A stretch of 64,000 nt of DNA. It comes from Bacillus nitratireducens (GTDB lineage Bacteria > Bacillota > Bacilli > Bacillales > Bacillaceae_G). Each line of letters starts with the position of its first letter. Position 1 is the first letter of the stretch. A program made the translations under genes and the position numbers. The notes beneath the pieces were generated by a model. It did no database searches and had not been told where the DNA came from. It saw nothing but the letters and a program-made list of their open reading frames with translations. The stretch is from the NCBI RefSeq assembly GCF_001884135.1, contig NZ_MAOC01000026.1, positions 204,306-268,305 of the forward strand, written 5' to 3'. Below, in pieces: positions 1 to 8,805 of the stretch.

Positions 1-180
1 AAAATTGCATTAAAAGTGTTAAAAGATTATGAAGCACAGAAAAAAGAAGGAAAAGATCCAGTGTTTGATCCTAAAAATGTGGGAATTGAAGGTTTAACAT
101 TTTGGGAAGAAAGAAGTAAAGAAATTGAAAGGAAAAACTATAAGGAACAATCAGTAGTGGATGATAGTCTGAAATTGTAG
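1..180 (+). CDS. Sodium:alanine symporter family protein, C-terminal end (partial)
   Basis: Only the last 59 codons are inside the window; the frame is open from base 1 to a TAG at 178-180. The tail is hydrophilic and contains a K-D-Y-x-x-Q-K-K-x-G-K-D-P-V-F stretch, which I recognise as the cytoplasmic C-terminal tail of AGCS (AlsT-type) sodium/alanine symporters of bacilli. The membrane part lies to the left of the window, so the call rests on this tail alone. A distinct AGCS paralogue is as likely as AlsT itself. Confidence 0.6.
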   Translation, partial: KIALKVLKDYEAQKKEGKDPVFDPKNVGIEGLTFWEERSKEIERKNYKEQSVVDDSLKL

Positions 181-282
181 CTACAATAAACTGAATATTC
201 GTTCTTTTTAATGAGGTATATTGCCTTCTTTTCATCACATACTACAATAGGTACACATAATTAGAATGGGGGTAAGAATAAG

Positions 283-648
283 ATGGAACACGAACAACAT
301 AGTTCAGTAAATGACGTTCTACATCATTATAAAGAAGGTATCGGTAGTTTTACAAACCAAATTCCTGAAATTGCAGAAACATATAATGCATTCACGCAAG
401 CTTGTTTTCAAGAGGGCGCTTTAACAAAAAGGGAAAAACAACTTATCGCATTAGGAATTAGTCTAGCAACGCAAGATGAATATTGTACCGTTTATCATAC
501 AAAAGGCTGTCTTGATCAAGGGTGTTCAGATAAAGAAATTCTGGAAGCGTGTGGTGTATCAGCAGCATTTGCTGGTGGAGCTGCAATGAGTCAAGCGGTA
601 ACTTTAGTACAAGAGTGTATAAGTGAACTGAAAAATCAAAAGCATTGA
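283..648 (+). CDS. Carboxymuconolactone decarboxylase (CMD/AhpD-like) family protein
   Basis: A 121-residue protein of the small all-helical CMD family. The core has the pattern L-T-x-R-E-K-Q-L-I-A-L-G-I-S at about residues 49-62, then the active-site helix, then a G-C-S-D-x-E-I turn. AhpD-like members carry a redox C-x-x-C-H motif; here the matching stretch reads C-T-V-Y-H, so the second cysteine is tyrosine and classical disulfide peroxidase chemistry is unlikely. SD GGGGGT sits about 10 bases before the ATG. It is monocistronic, with a strong terminator directly downstream. The true reaction is unknown. Confidence 0.8.
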   Translation: MEHEQHSSVNDVLHHYKEGIGSFTNQIPEIAETYNAFTQACFQEGALTKREKQLIALGISLATQDEYCTVYHTKGCLDQGCSDKEILEACGVSAAFAGGAAMSQAVTLVQECISELKNQKH

Positions 649-652
649 ATAT

Positions 653-695
653 AAAAGAACGTTTTAAACTTTATGTTTAAAACGTTCTTTTACGT
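653..695 (+). terminator. Rho-independent terminator after the CMD gene
   Basis: A 17-bp perfect dyad (653-669 with 675-691) with a 5-base loop; the right arm ends in a short T run. It starts 5 bases after the CMD stop codon. Confidence 0.85.
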
Positions 696-793
696 GAGAT
701 TAAATTTGAGTATAAAAATTATCTGGTATGTAATGTAATAAAGTAAGGTTTTTAAATTAGTGGGAATGTGAAACCACAACCCTTTATTTAGTT

Positions 794-1093
794 TTAAGAT
801 TTTCTAAAAAGTTTTAATTGTTTCATATAATCAATAGCTTTTGTTTTGTTCTTTTGTTTACATACATATTCGAATTCATTCTTATCTCGATAATAACAAT
901 TCATTATTTCTTCTGTAAGAATTCCATTTGACATAGCTTTTTTAATTGCGCAATGTGGTTCATTTGTATGAGAGCAGTTAGAGAATTTACATTTCTTAGA
1001 TATCGCCTCTATATCTTCATATCCAAGATCAAAGTCGTCCTTATGATTTATTAAGTCAAATCCAATTTTGCTAATGGTTAACCCCTCCATCAT
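794..1093 (-). pseudogene. C-terminal fragment of an RsgA/YjeQ-type ribosome-assembly GTPase
   Basis: The 99 codons encode the zinc-binding C-terminal domain of the circularly permuted GTPase RsgA: Y-E-D-I-E, then C-K-F-x-x-C-x-H-x-x-E-P-x-C-A-I-K-K-A, which holds the conserved Cys/Cys/His/Cys ligands. The OB fold and the G domain (over 200 residues) are absent, and the GNAT gene begins just upstream on the other strand. The only ATG pair overlaps a GGAGGGG sequence and has no SD of its own, so it may not be translated. This looks like the remnant of a second RsgA-like paralogue. Confidence 0.75.
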
Positions 1094-1197
1094 TCATACA
1101 TTCTAAAAGTATGTTCTATCTAAATATATATTTCCTTTTAGTAATCTGTTATTCCTTCTATAAAACTTGGTACAATGACACAAAAGGGGGATTAGTA

Positions 1198-1701
1198 ATG
1201 CAAAACTTAGTAATTGAAGAAATTCAGCAATTAGAAAATGATATGGAAGAGCTTTCTAAACTTTTGAAAACAGTAGTAGATGATGGGGCGTCAATTGGTT
1301 TCTTACCTCCACTGGAACAACAAGAAGCCATAAATTATTGGCAAACCGTATTAGCGCCAGAAGTGATATTATATGTTGCTAAAATAAACAATGAAGTGGC
1401 AGGAAGTGTTCAATTACATCTAGTTACAAAGCCTAACGGGACCCATAGGGCCGAAATTTGTAAGTTAATGACTCACCCAAACTTTAGACGGAATGGCATC
1501 GGACGTTCACTAATGAAAAAAGCAGAGGAACGAGCAAAGCAAGAAAACAGGTCTCTTTTAGTGTTAGATACTAGAGAAGGAGACCCTTCGAATAAATTGT
1601 ACAAATCATTAGACTATCGAGAAGTTGGAAAAATACCGGAATATGCAATTTCTCCAAATGGTGAGTTGGATGCAACGGTAATTTATTATAAAATGATTTA
1701 G
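1198..1701 (+). CDS. GNAT family N-acetyltransferase
   Basis: A 167-residue acetyltransferase. The acetyl-CoA site is the R-R-N-G-I-G-R-S-L-M motif, preceded by the strand A-E-I-C-K-L-M-T-H-P and followed by L-V-L-D-T-R-E-G-D and the Y-K-S-L-D-Y motif. I place the start at the ATG at 1198 because an AAAAGGGGG SD lies 7 bases upstream; the frame stays open further upstream but without an SD. The substrate is unknown. It is divergent from the RsgA fragment and has no obvious operon partner. Confidence 0.85.
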   Translation: MQNLVIEEIQQLENDMEELSKLLKTVVDDGASIGFLPPLEQQEAINYWQTVLAPEVILYVAKINNEVAGSVQLHLVTKPNGTHRAEICKLMTHPNFRRNGIGRSLMKKAEERAKQENRSLLVLDTREGDPSNKLYKSLDYREVGKIPEYAISPNGELDATVIYYKMI

Positions 1702-1908
1702 TTTTTTTATTTGAAAAGAAGGATAGTTTCAAACAATGTTTGATATACCCCTGTATAATAGTGTTTTTCTTTTGACCCTTTACCTTCATCTGGAATGTTT
1801 AATTTAAAGGGCCAGTCTGTAGAGAGTTTTAACAGTTTTTTTAGATTTTGATTTTGAAGTTATTTGGTGAATATTAAAATGTTAATCTAAAAAATGGAGG
1901 TTGTTGTG

Positions 1909-2424
1909 ATGTTGAAACTGTTTCAATATAACTGGCAAGTTCGTGATGATTGGTTTACATTGTGCGAAGATATGTCGGCTGAAGAACTATTAAAGAAACG
2001 GGTTGGTGGATTTGGTAGCATCCTACATACCCTATTTCATATTGTAGATGTGGAATATATGTGGATCTTAGGTTTGCGAGGTGAACCAGTGCCTGAGGAG
2101 CCATTGTTTGAAGATTATGCTAGCTTGCAAAAAGTGAAAAATCTTTCGGATCAATACCACGAGAAAGTGAAGCCATTTGTGACAGCTTGGACAAATGAAA
2201 TGGATTCTCGGAAACTTTCAGAAACTGATTTCAATGAAGAACCGATTAGCTCTAGAGACGCCCCAATCAGGCGCCGAGTCATTGAATGTACACACGGAGA
2301 GATAATACGTCATGTCATTGTCCATGAAATCCACCATATCGGTCAGTTATCTATATGGGCACGTGAAATAGGAAAGGAGCCTGTTTCCGCAAATCTGAGA
2401 GGAAGAGGGCTATTCGATAATTAG
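1909..2424 (+). CDS. DinB/YfiT-family metal-dependent protein
   Basis: A 171-residue four-helix-bundle protein of the DinB superfamily. The metal-binding histidines lie in L-H-T-L-F-H-I-V-D (first helix pair) and in H-E-I-H-H-I-G-Q-L (third helix). The start is the ATG at 1909: the upstream in-frame ATG at 1894 is part of the GGAGG SD (1896-1900), which is spaced 8 bases from 1909. DinB proteins include thiol-dependent transferases such as BstA/YfiT types; the substrate cannot be read from the sequence. Confidence 0.85.
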   Translation: MLKLFQYNWQVRDDWFTLCEDMSAEELLKKRVGGFGSILHTLFHIVDVEYMWILGLRGEPVPEEPLFEDYASLQKVKNLSDQYHEKVKPFVTAWTNEMDSRKLSETDFNEEPISSRDAPIRRRVIECTHGEIIRHVIVHEIHHIGQLSIWAREIGKEPVSANLRGRGLFDN

Positions 2425-2861
2425 AATGCCTTTGCCAATTTCGTAATTTATTTATAAACGAATGGTTTAATTGAGTATATTTAAAGCGTGTTTAGATCAA
2501 TCTTTTTCAAAACACACTTTTTCTTTGTATTATTTTATCTAGGTTTAAAGAGTTAATGTAATCAAACTTTTTTCAAAGCTACACTGTGATATATAATTGT
2601 AAGTAATTATTAACTACTTTAACGCCGCTTGTATTTTCAGACGGTGTTATAAGTATTTAACAGTAAAACGACAAAATAAATAATAGATTTGATAACTGGT
2701 AATTAAAATGCGTGAAGAATTGATATTTTTGTAGCTAAAAGAATTTGAGAAAGTTTTTAGAGGGTTATTTTAGTAATGCCCTTCCACTTATAATGGTTGT
2801 AGAGAAGATGACTAGGCAACTATAGTTATTTTCGTTTCATTTTTGGGAAGGGGATGAAAGA
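2425..2861. other. 437-bp intergenic region before the LPMO gene
   Basis: No coding frame with an SD was found. It holds a weak terminator-like dyad around 2484-2524 (GTGTTT with AAACAC and a T-rich tail) after the DinB gene, and a hairpin with an 8-bp stem (2620-2627 with 2642-2649, one G:U). The rest is AT-rich and probably carries the LPMO promoter; I could not assign -35/-10 boxes with confidence. Confidence 0.5.
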
Positions 2862-3527
2862 ATGAAAAAGACAAGTTTACAAAAGATGAAAAAGGTTATG
2901 TTGAGTGGTGGGATATTACTTACGGGATTATTAACATTTGGATTTTCAGAAAAGGCTTCAGCTCACGGGTATGTAGAATCACCAGCGAGCCGATCTTTTT
3001 TATGTAAGCAAGGGGTAAATGTAAATTGCGGTCCAGTTCAATATGAACCACAAAGTGTAGAAGGAATAGGGGGTTTTCCGCAATTAGGACCTTCTGATGG
3101 ACAAATCGCAGGAGCTGGCCATTTTCCTGCTTTAGACGTTCAAGCAGTTGATAGGTGGAAGAAAGTTACGTTAAACGGTGGGATGAATACATTCAAGTGG
3201 AAACTAACCGCTCCTCATAGTACGAAAGAATGGAAATACTACATTACAAAGAAGGATTGGAATCCAAATATGCCTTTAACAAGGTCTAGTTTAGATTTAA
3301 TGCCGTTCTATGTGAAAAATGATGGGGGAGTTAGACCGGGGACAACAGTAACGCATGAAACAAATGTACCAACTGACCGTAGTGGCTACCATCTTATTTT
3401 AGCTGTTTGGGAGATTGCGGACACTGGAAATGCGTTTTATCAAGTTATTGATGTGAAACTTGTGAATAATGGTTTAAATTCTAATTTTGCGTTTAACACT
3501 GTAGTGCAAGTTCCTACACTATTTTAA
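2862..3527 (+). CDS. Secreted lytic polysaccharide monooxygenase, AA10 family (chitin-binding protein)
   Basis: The 221-residue precursor has a signal peptide (K-rich start, hydrophobic core 13-28, cleavage after Ala34 in A-S-A-H). The mature protein therefore starts with His35, the first ligand of the copper 'histidine brace'. The second is His119 in T-A-P-H-S. The N-A-F-Y-Q-V-I-D-V strand at the end carries the axial-position Phe typical of AA10. Enzymes of this family cleave crystalline chitin oxidatively outside the cell. It is a single-domain form with no fibronectin or chitin-binding modules, unlike the long multi-domain LPMOs also known in this group. Confidence 0.95.
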   Translation: MKKTSLQKMKKVMLSGGILLTGLLTFGFSEKASAHGYVESPASRSFLCKQGVNVNCGPVQYEPQSVEGIGGFPQLGPSDGQIAGAGHFPALDVQAVDRWKKVTLNGGMNTFKWKLTAPHSTKEWKYYITKKDWNPNMPLTRSSLDLMPFYVKNDGGVRPGTTVTHETNVPTDRSGYHLILAVWEIADTGNAFYQVIDVKLVNNGLNSNFAFNTVVQVPTLF

Positions 3528-3543
3528 ATTAAATATACATTTT

Positions 3544-3576
3544 GATCATCTAATTCATTTTAGATGATCTTTTTTA
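3544..3576 (+). terminator. Terminator after the LPMO gene
   Basis: 9-bp perfect stem (3544-3552 with 3561-3569) followed by six T. Confidence 0.85.
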
Positions 3577-3678
3577 TGAAAAATATAGAAGAAAGTACAA
3601 TTATTTATAAAAAATTCGGCTTTAAATATTGTCATATTTGCTTCTTTAAGATATCCTTTTCATGAAGAGGTGGAAAAC

Positions 3679-4608
3679 ATGGAAAAAGTACTAGTTTTCG
3701 GGCATAAAAACCCAGATACAGATGCAATTTGTTCTGCAATTGCTTATGCAGAATTGAAAAAAGAATTAGGAATGAATGCTGAGCCTGTACGTTTAGGCGA
3801 AATCAGCGGTGAAACTCAATTTGCGTTAGACTATTTTAAAGTAGAAGGACCGCGTTTTGTTGAGACAGTTGCAAGCGAAGTGGACAACGTTATTTTAGTT
3901 GACCATAACGAGCGTCAACAAAGTGCTAACGATATCGAATCTGTTCGTGTGTTAGAAGTTATCGACCATCACCGTATTGCTAATTTTGAAACAAGCGATC
4001 CTATTTACTACCGTTGTGAGCCAGTTGGATGTACAGCTACAATCTTAAACAAAATGTACAAAGAAAATGGCGTTACAATTCGTAAAGAAGTTGCTGGTTT
4101 AATGTTATCTGCAATCATTTCAGATTCTTTACTATTCAAATCTCCAACTTGCACAGAGCAAGACGTAGCAGCAGCTCGTGAATTAGCGGAAATCGCTGGT
4201 GTAGATGCAGATAGCTACGGCTTAGAAATGTTAAAAGCTGGTGCTGACTTAAGCGGAAAAACAATGGAGCAATTAATCTCTCTTGACGCTAAAGAATTCC
4301 AAATGGGTAACGCGAAAGTTGAAATCGCGCAAGTAAACGCTGTTGATACAAACGACGTTCTTGTACACCAAGCGGAACTTGAAAAAGTTATCTCTGCAGT
4401 AGTAGAAGAAAAAGGTTTAGACCTATTCTTATTCGTTGTAACTGATATCTTAATTAACGATTCTGTTGGTCTTGCGATCGGTAAAGCAGCAAACGTTGTT
4501 GAGAAAGCATACAACGTATCTCTAGAAAACAACACTGCTACTTTAAAAGGTGTTGTATCTCGTAAAAAACAAATCGTACCAGTATTAACAGAAACATTCC
4601 AAGCTTAA
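3679..4608 (+). CDS. ppaC: Manganese-dependent inorganic pyrophosphatase (family II)
   Basis: A 309-residue DHH-family phosphatase that hydrolyses pyrophosphate in the cytoplasm. All metal motifs are present: G-H-K-N-P-D-T-D near the N terminus, V-D-H-N, the I-D-H-H-R motif, and [10 protein letters not shown]; the C-terminal DHHA2 domain ends with the substrate-binding S-R-K-K-Q. The ATG at 3679 is the start, with SD AGAGGTGG 6 bases upstream; the in-frame GTG at 3670 lies inside that SD. Codon use is noticeably more biased than in its neighbours, as expected for a highly expressed housekeeping gene. Confidence 0.97.
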   Translation: MEKVLVFGHKNPDTDAICSAIAYAELKKELGMNAEPVRLGEISGETQFALDYFKVEGPRFVETVASEVDNVILVDHNERQQSANDIESVRVLEVIDHHRIANFETSDPIYYRCEPVGCTATILNKMYKENGVTIRKEVAGLMLSAIISDSLLFKSPTCTEQDVAAARELAEIAGVDADSYGLEMLKAGADLSGKTMEQLISLDAKEFQMGNAKVEIAQVNAVDTNDVLVHQAELEKVISAVVEEKGLDLFLFVVTDILINDSVGLAIGKAANVVEKAYNVSLENNTATLKGVVSRKKQIVPVLTETFQA

Positions 4609-4635
4609 TATTATTGTGAACGGATAAACAGGAAG

Positions 4636-4667
4636 GACAAGTAGTCATATTGGCTGCTTGTCTTTTT
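4636..4667 (+). terminator. Terminator after ppaC
   Basis: 9-bp stem (4636-4644 with 4654-4662, one G:U pair) followed by five T. Confidence 0.8.
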
Positions 4668-4715
4668 CTATCTCTAAAAAACAGAAAATTGAAATTAAAA
4701 ACAGGGGGATTGTGT

Positions 4716-6371
4716 ATGTTTATTGATTTGGAAACATTGAAAAGTAAATTACAGGCACTTTTCGAGCGGAATATTACTTCTGTTTTAGAATTAGAGAGTT
4801 GGCTTTTGGATGAACAGTGTTTAAACGCTAAAATAGAAGAGGAGTTAACTAATAGTTTAATTGCCACATATAGAGATACAGACGATAGTAATTTACGTGA
4901 TTTACATATGTATAATCAAAATACAATTCAACCACTTTTAAAAAGATACAATGCAAAATTTGACCAGAAATTTAAAGATTGTCCGTTTGTCGATTTATTA
5001 GATGAGCAGAAATATGGATTTATGAAAAAAGCAAGATTGGTGAAAAGTAAAATGTTTAATGAAAAGAACATTGCTCTTTCCATTAAAGAGCAAGAGCTTA
5101 TAACGAAGTATAGAGAAATAATGTCTAACATAGCTATTCATTGGGAAGGTGAACAAAAGACGTATGCATACGTAAAAGCACAGCTAGATAACCCAAATAG
5201 AAATATTCGAGAAAAGGCATGGTATGCTTTATGCGAAGCAAGAAGTGCAGTAAAAATAGAAATAGATTGTATTATGAATGAACTCGTACAATTGCGGAAT
5301 GAGATAGCTTTACATGCAGGATTTAATAATTATAGTGAATATGCTTTTAAACAAAAAAATAGAGATTATAGTATTGAAGAGTGTTATAAACTTCATGAAT
5401 CTATAGAAAAGTATGTTGTACCAATTTGGAAACAGTTAGGAAGTCTTTCTAAAAAGAATCTCGGTGTAAAAACGTATCGCCCTTGGGATCTAACGCCTTG
5501 TAATTTACCAAAAGCCCCATTTCAAAATACCGTTGATTTATTGGATGGGGTTGAAGAAATGTTACGGAAGACAGATTCGTGCTTTCATGGAGAATTTACT
5601 CATATAAGGAAAGCGGGATTAATTGACGTAGAAGAACGAGAAAATAAAGCGCCAGGAGCTGCTTGTTTTACCTTACCTCATAGTAAAGATGTTTTTGTGT
5701 ATTCTAATTTTAGTCCTTCATTTTATGCAATTAATGCACTAATACATGAAATAGGGCATGCATTACATTTTTATAAACAATTTAACAATGAAAGTAGCAT
5801 GCAGGAAAGATATCTTCGTGAAGAGGTGGCTGAACTTTATTCCCTTAGTCTTGAGCTACTATTAATGGATAAGCTTAATGTTTTTTATAAGCAAGAGGAT
5901 GAGTATAAGGAAGTGCAGCAAGTACAATTGTTCCGTACGATGTCTTTATTAATGTCGTCAGTTTCAGGAGATGTATTCCAACACTGGATCTATACAAATC
6001 CAAACCATACGCCAGAAGAGCGTGATAAGAAATATGTTGAGCTATGTAAAAGGTATCAATATTCACCAGTCGATATTGCAGGATTAGAGTATGAAATCGG
6101 TGCAAGCTGGTTAGAGTCATTTCACTATTTTCAGTTTCCTTTTTATAAAATTGAATATGCAATTGCACAAATAGGAGCAATGCAATTGCTTCAAATTTAT
6201 CGGGAAGATCCAGAAAAAGCGATTGCTTTCTTTAAAGTGGGAGCGAGTTCAGATTGGAATTTATCTATACAGGAAATATACGGAAATACAGGTGTTAAGT
6301 TTGACTTTTCGGAAGAAAGGATAGAAAATACTGCTAGCGCTATTCTGGATCTGATTAACGAATTAAAATAA
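4716..6371 (+). CDS. M3 family oligoendopeptidase (PepF-like zinc peptidase)
   Basis: A 551-residue thimet-type metallopeptidase. The zinc site is H-E-I-G-H at residues 344-348, followed about 25 residues later by E-E-V-A-E-L-Y-S-L, which supplies the third ligand. The start is the ATG at 4716, preceded by AGGGGGA; upstream in-frame codons lie in the ppaC terminator. It is somewhat shorter than classical PepF (about 600 residues) but the full catalytic domain is present. It probably degrades short cytoplasmic peptides. Confidence 0.88.
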   Translation: MFIDLETLKSKLQALFERNITSVLELESWLLDEQCLNAKIEEELTNSLIATYRDTDDSNLRDLHMYNQNTIQPLLKRYNAKFDQKFKDCPFVDLLDEQKYGFMKKARLVKSKMFNEKNIALSIKEQELITKYREIMSNIAIHWEGEQKTYAYVKAQLDNPNRNIREKAWYALCEARSAVKIEIDCIMNELVQLRNEIALHAGFNNYSEYAFKQKNRDYSIEECYKLHESIEKYVVPIWKQLGSLSKKNLGVKTYRPWDLTPCNLPKAPFQNTVDLLDGVEEMLRKTDSCFHGEFTHIRKAGLIDVEERENKAPGAACFTLPHSKDVFVYSNFSPSFYAINALIHEIGHALHFYKQFNNESSMQERYLREEVAELYSLSLELLLMDKLNVFYKQEDEYKEVQQVQLFRTMSLLMSSVSGDVFQHWIYTNPNHTPEERDKKYVELCKRYQYSPVDIAGLEYEIGASWLESFHYFQFPFYKIEYAIAQIGAMQLLQIYREDPEKAIAFFKVGASSDWNLSIQEIYGNTGVKFDFSEERIENTASAILDLINELK

Positions 6372-6392
6372 GGATAGCCTTTAGCTATCCTT
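6370..6392 (-). terminator. Convergent terminator between the peptidase and the small membrane protein
   Basis: 9-bp stem (6370-6378 with 6384-6392). The T-rich tail is on the minus strand, so it mainly serves the 6401-6589 gene; it overlaps the peptidase stop codon. Confidence 0.65.
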
Positions 6393-6400
6393 AAAAACTT

Positions 6401-6589
6401 TTATTCATAAGACTTTTTCTTATTTATATAAAATGTGATAATAGCAGCGATAATGAAAATAGGTATTGCGTACGCTTGCCCAACAAAGAATTTCCAACCT
6501 ACAGTATTATAGCCGTCAGATGCTGGAATGATAATCGCGATGATACAAACGATAATATAAGCTAATAATGCTGGGAGTATATTTTTCAT
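6401..6589 (-). CDS. Small two-helix membrane protein, unknown function
   Basis: 62 residues: a hydrophobic helix at about 3-22, a short loop with A-S-D-G-Y-N-T-V-G-W, a second helix at about 36-55, and a K-K-K tail. An excellent SD (AAAGGAGGTGA) precedes the ATG, and an AT-rich promoter-like region lies behind it, so it is very likely translated. I do not recognise the family. Confidence 0.75.
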   Translation of the reverse strand: MKNILPALLAYIIVCIIAIIIPASDGYNTVGWKFFVGQAYAIPIFIIAAIITFYINKKKSYE

Positions 6590-6906
6590 ACGTATTCACC
6601 TCCTTTTTATAATATATTTGTATATTATACTATTGAATAGCAGTTAGAAGATTTATTGTATTTAATTTTACAAAATCTTCACAAACTCACTAAAGGATGG
6701 GGTGTATGCATGCTGTATGAAAGTGACTTTAGTACGGTATGTTTATGTAATAATATATGCTTAATAGACTGCTCTAAAATAAATTAAACCAAATATAGAA
6801 GATAATGTAATTTAATCTTTCAAGATTAGTATATAGTATTCTGTAAAAAAATGTACTGAAAAATTGATATTTCATAAGAAAGATAGAAGCGAGGTAAGAA
6901 ATAACG
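6590..6906. other. 317-bp AT-rich divergent promoter region
   Basis: Contains the minus-strand upstream region of the small membrane gene (a TATAAT-like box near 6633-6640) and the plus-strand upstream region of the DUF6884 gene. A 25-codon reading frame at 6709 with a fair SD is seen, but nothing supports it as a gene. Confidence 0.45.
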
Positions 6907-7356
6907 ATGAAAAGGTTATGCATAATTCCATGCGGAAAGAAGAAAATTTGGGATAAGTACCCAGAGTATGGAGAGGCAGAGGCAAAAAATGTATATATTA
7001 GTCCATTCGGAAAAGCATGTCAGGCGTATGGAACTATGTTTTTCGAGAATTGGGTTATATTATCAGCGAAGCATGGATTTTTAAGGCCAAATGATATTGT
7101 ACAGGAAAATTATGATCTTGCATTTGATTCAAAGAGTGATGAGATTATTAGCATTGAACAATTAAAACAACAGATGATTGAAAAAGGCTTACTTCAATTT
7201 GATGAAATAGTATTGCTTGCAGGGAAGAAGCATAAAAAAGTTGTGACGAAGCTATATCCAGAAGAAATCATTACATATCCATTAGAAGGGTGTAAAGGCA
7301 TTGGGTATATGTTGCAGAGATTGAAGGGGGCTGTGGAAGGGCAGCAGGAAATATAG
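6907..7356 (+). CDS. DUF6884 domain protein
   Basis: 149 residues. The N terminus I-I-P-C-G-K-K-K-x-W-D and the later W-V-I-L-S-A-K-H-G-F-L motif, with a conserved N-Y-D, match DUF6884, a family of small alpha/beta proteins often found in mobile or accessory regions. The function is unknown; the conserved Cys, Lys and His suggest a nucleotide or nucleic-acid-related role, but that is inference. SD is GAGG about 8 bases before the ATG. Confidence 0.75.
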   Translation: MKRLCIIPCGKKKIWDKYPEYGEAEAKNVYISPFGKACQAYGTMFFENWVILSAKHGFLRPNDIVQENYDLAFDSKSDEIISIEQLKQQMIEKGLLQFDEIVLLAGKKHKKVVTKLYPEEIITYPLEGCKGIGYMLQRLKGAVEGQQEI

Positions 7357-7486
7357 GCATGAATTAGTACTTGATTCAAATTACATCACATTTATACACT
7401 TTAAATAGACTATTAAACAAGCCTTTTTACCCTTTTAAACATAGAATATGATGAATTCTATTTTATATTAGGGGGGAATCATATTC

Positions 7487-7672
7487 ATGTGTAATAATTG
7501 TGGTTGTAGACGCAGAGATTGTAATAGATTTTGGGATGATTTAATGTTTGGAAGATGTAGACGCAGAGATTGTGATGATTGTCGTTGCAATCGTAAACGT
7601 GACTGTGATTGTGATGATTGCCGTCGCAATCGTAAACGTGACGACGATGATGATAAATGTCGTAAGTGGTAA
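7487..7672 (+). CDS. Small Cys/Arg/Asp-rich protein
   Basis: 61 residues with 12 cysteines (positions 2, 5, 7, 12, 24, 29, 32, 34, 40, 42, 45, 58) and otherwise mostly Arg, Lys, Asp and Asn. The gene shows internal duplication: G-x-C-R-R-R-D-C occurs twice, and C-R-x-N-R-K-R-D twice, with near-identical DNA. An SD run of six G lies 10 bases before the ATG. A CATAGAATA element at 7440-7448 fits the sigma-K -10 consensus, but the -35 spacing is poor, so a sporulation role is only a suggestion. Metal binding or disulfide cross-linking are both possible; no named family is recognised. Confidence 0.75.
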   Translation: MCNNCGCRRRDCNRFWDDLMFGRCRRRDCDDCRCNRKRDCDCDDCRRNRKRDDDDDKCRKW

Positions 7673-7683
7673 TTTTCTTTGAA

Positions 7684-7714
7684 AGAGTACTTTGAAGTAA
7701 AGTACTCTTTTTTT
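7684..7714 (+). terminator. Terminator after the Cys-rich gene
   Basis: 10-bp perfect stem (7684-7693 with 7699-7708) followed by seven T. Confidence 0.88.
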
Positions 7715-7725
7715 GTATAAACCTT

Positions 7726-8178
7726 TTAAATTCCATTTTGAACAGATTTCTTTTCGATTTCCCATGAATCTTGCTTTTTAATTTTTAGAGCTATATTCGT
7801 ACCATTAGATTCTGTATAAAAGATATATCCGTGGTTGGATTTAACGTAAGTTGAAGGTTCACTTGTGCACTCTTTAGAACAAGATGTGTTAATAATTTCG
7901 ATTAATGATAATTCACTCGGATCAGTTTTACTAGCATCTATAAGTGTATCAAGGTTCGTTTTGCGAAAGCCTTGTAAGTTTACATGGAAATTCTTTTCTA
8001 TTTCTCCAGTAACGCTAGTATTCATTACTTCAACTGAATTTTTCTTTTCTAAAAGAAAACCATTTCCATAAAGGAATTTTGTATATCCAAGCCACGCGAT
8101 TAAAAATAGTATAAAAAATACACCAACTGTTCTAATTTTTCGAAGCCGTATACTTACGATTGATTCTGAATATTTCAT
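7726..8178 (-). CDS. Membrane-anchored hypothetical protein
   Basis: 150 residues: a basic cytoplasmic start, one transmembrane helix at about 17-34 (V-G-V-F-F-I-L-F-L-I-A-W-L-G-Y), then an extracytoplasmic domain of about 110 residues with a C-S-K-E-C pair that could form a disulfide. SD GGAGG lies 10 bases before the ATG. It is convergent with the Cys-rich gene. I do not recognise the family. Confidence 0.65.
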   Translation of the reverse strand: MKYSESIVSIRLRKIRTVGVFFILFLIAWLGYTKFLYGNGFLLEKKNSVEVMNTSVTGEIEKNFHVNLQGFRKTNLDTLIDASKTDPSELSLIEIINTSCSKECTSEPSTYVKSNHGYIFYTESNGTNIALKIKKQDSWEIEKKSVQNGI

Positions 8179-8267
8179 TCAGCCTAATCCTCCAATGTTT
8201 TTATTTTAAAGTATGCTTGGGTACATATATTTAGAAGGAGATGAAAGTTAGCGAGTTACTGATTCAA

Positions 8268-8303
8268 AAAAAGAAAGCATCTGAAGTTAGGTGCTTTCTT
8301 TTT
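8268..8303 (-). terminator. Terminator of the 8316-8672 gene
   Basis: 12-bp stem (8268-8279 with 8292-8303); A run on the left and T run on the right make it usable from either strand. Confidence 0.75.
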
Positions 8304-8315
8304 GAATACTGTCCG

Positions 8316-8672
8316 CTATCTGTTAGTTACTTGTTTCATTAGAGGTCTTATTTCTTTAACAGGTGGTTTTTTATCATAGGCATCAACGTAAGAAAAGTAA
8401 TAATTTAAGTTTCTAAGAAGTCCCTTTCCTATTTTAGCGCTTAAGAAGGGGAATACTTGTCCAGTATAATCATCGAGAGATTTACAGTAGTATTTTTCAT
8501 CTAAATATATACTGTATTTACATGTTAGTTCTACTAATGAGTTACCTTCATCATCAATTACTTCTTTAGAATCAATAATGTCTATTAATGCGAATTTTTC
8601 ATTCAGATAAACTTTTTTCTTTTTCTCGTGCTTATTTGTGAGAATAAATACGAGACCAATTGCGTTAATCAA
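8316..8672 (-). CDS. Hypothetical protein
   Basis: 118 residues, TTG start (8670-8672) with SD AGGAGGAAA at normal spacing. A short hydrophobic start (I-N-A-I-G-L-V-F-I-L) is followed by a charged, mixed alpha/beta body. No known motif was recognised. The strong SD and its own terminator support a real gene. Confidence 0.65.
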   Translation of the reverse strand: MINAIGLVFILTNKHEKKKKVYLNEKFALIDIIDSKEVIDDEGNSLVELTCKYSIYLDEKYYCKSLDDYTGQVFPFLSAKIGKGLLRNLNYYFSYVDAYDKKPPVKEIRPLMKQVTNR

Positions 8673-8767
8673 ACTATTTCCTCCTATAAAAAACGGATAT
8701 TAATAAAATATATCGATATAAGCTAAATGTAAAGAGGAGAGGTTTAAAATGTAAACTAGATAGAAAC

Positions 8768-8805
8768 AATAATAAACCGATTTGAAGACAAATCGGTTTA
8801 TTATT
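8768..8805 (-). terminator. Terminator of the 8801-9424 gene
   Basis: A 17-bp perfect stem (8768-8784 with 8789-8805) with a 4-base loop. It overlaps the stop codon of the minus-strand gene. Confidence 0.85.

Noticed and set aside
6709-6786. 25-codon frame with a GGATGGGGTG SD
   Set aside because: Too short, no known homologue, and no pairing with the downstream SD to suggest a leader peptide.
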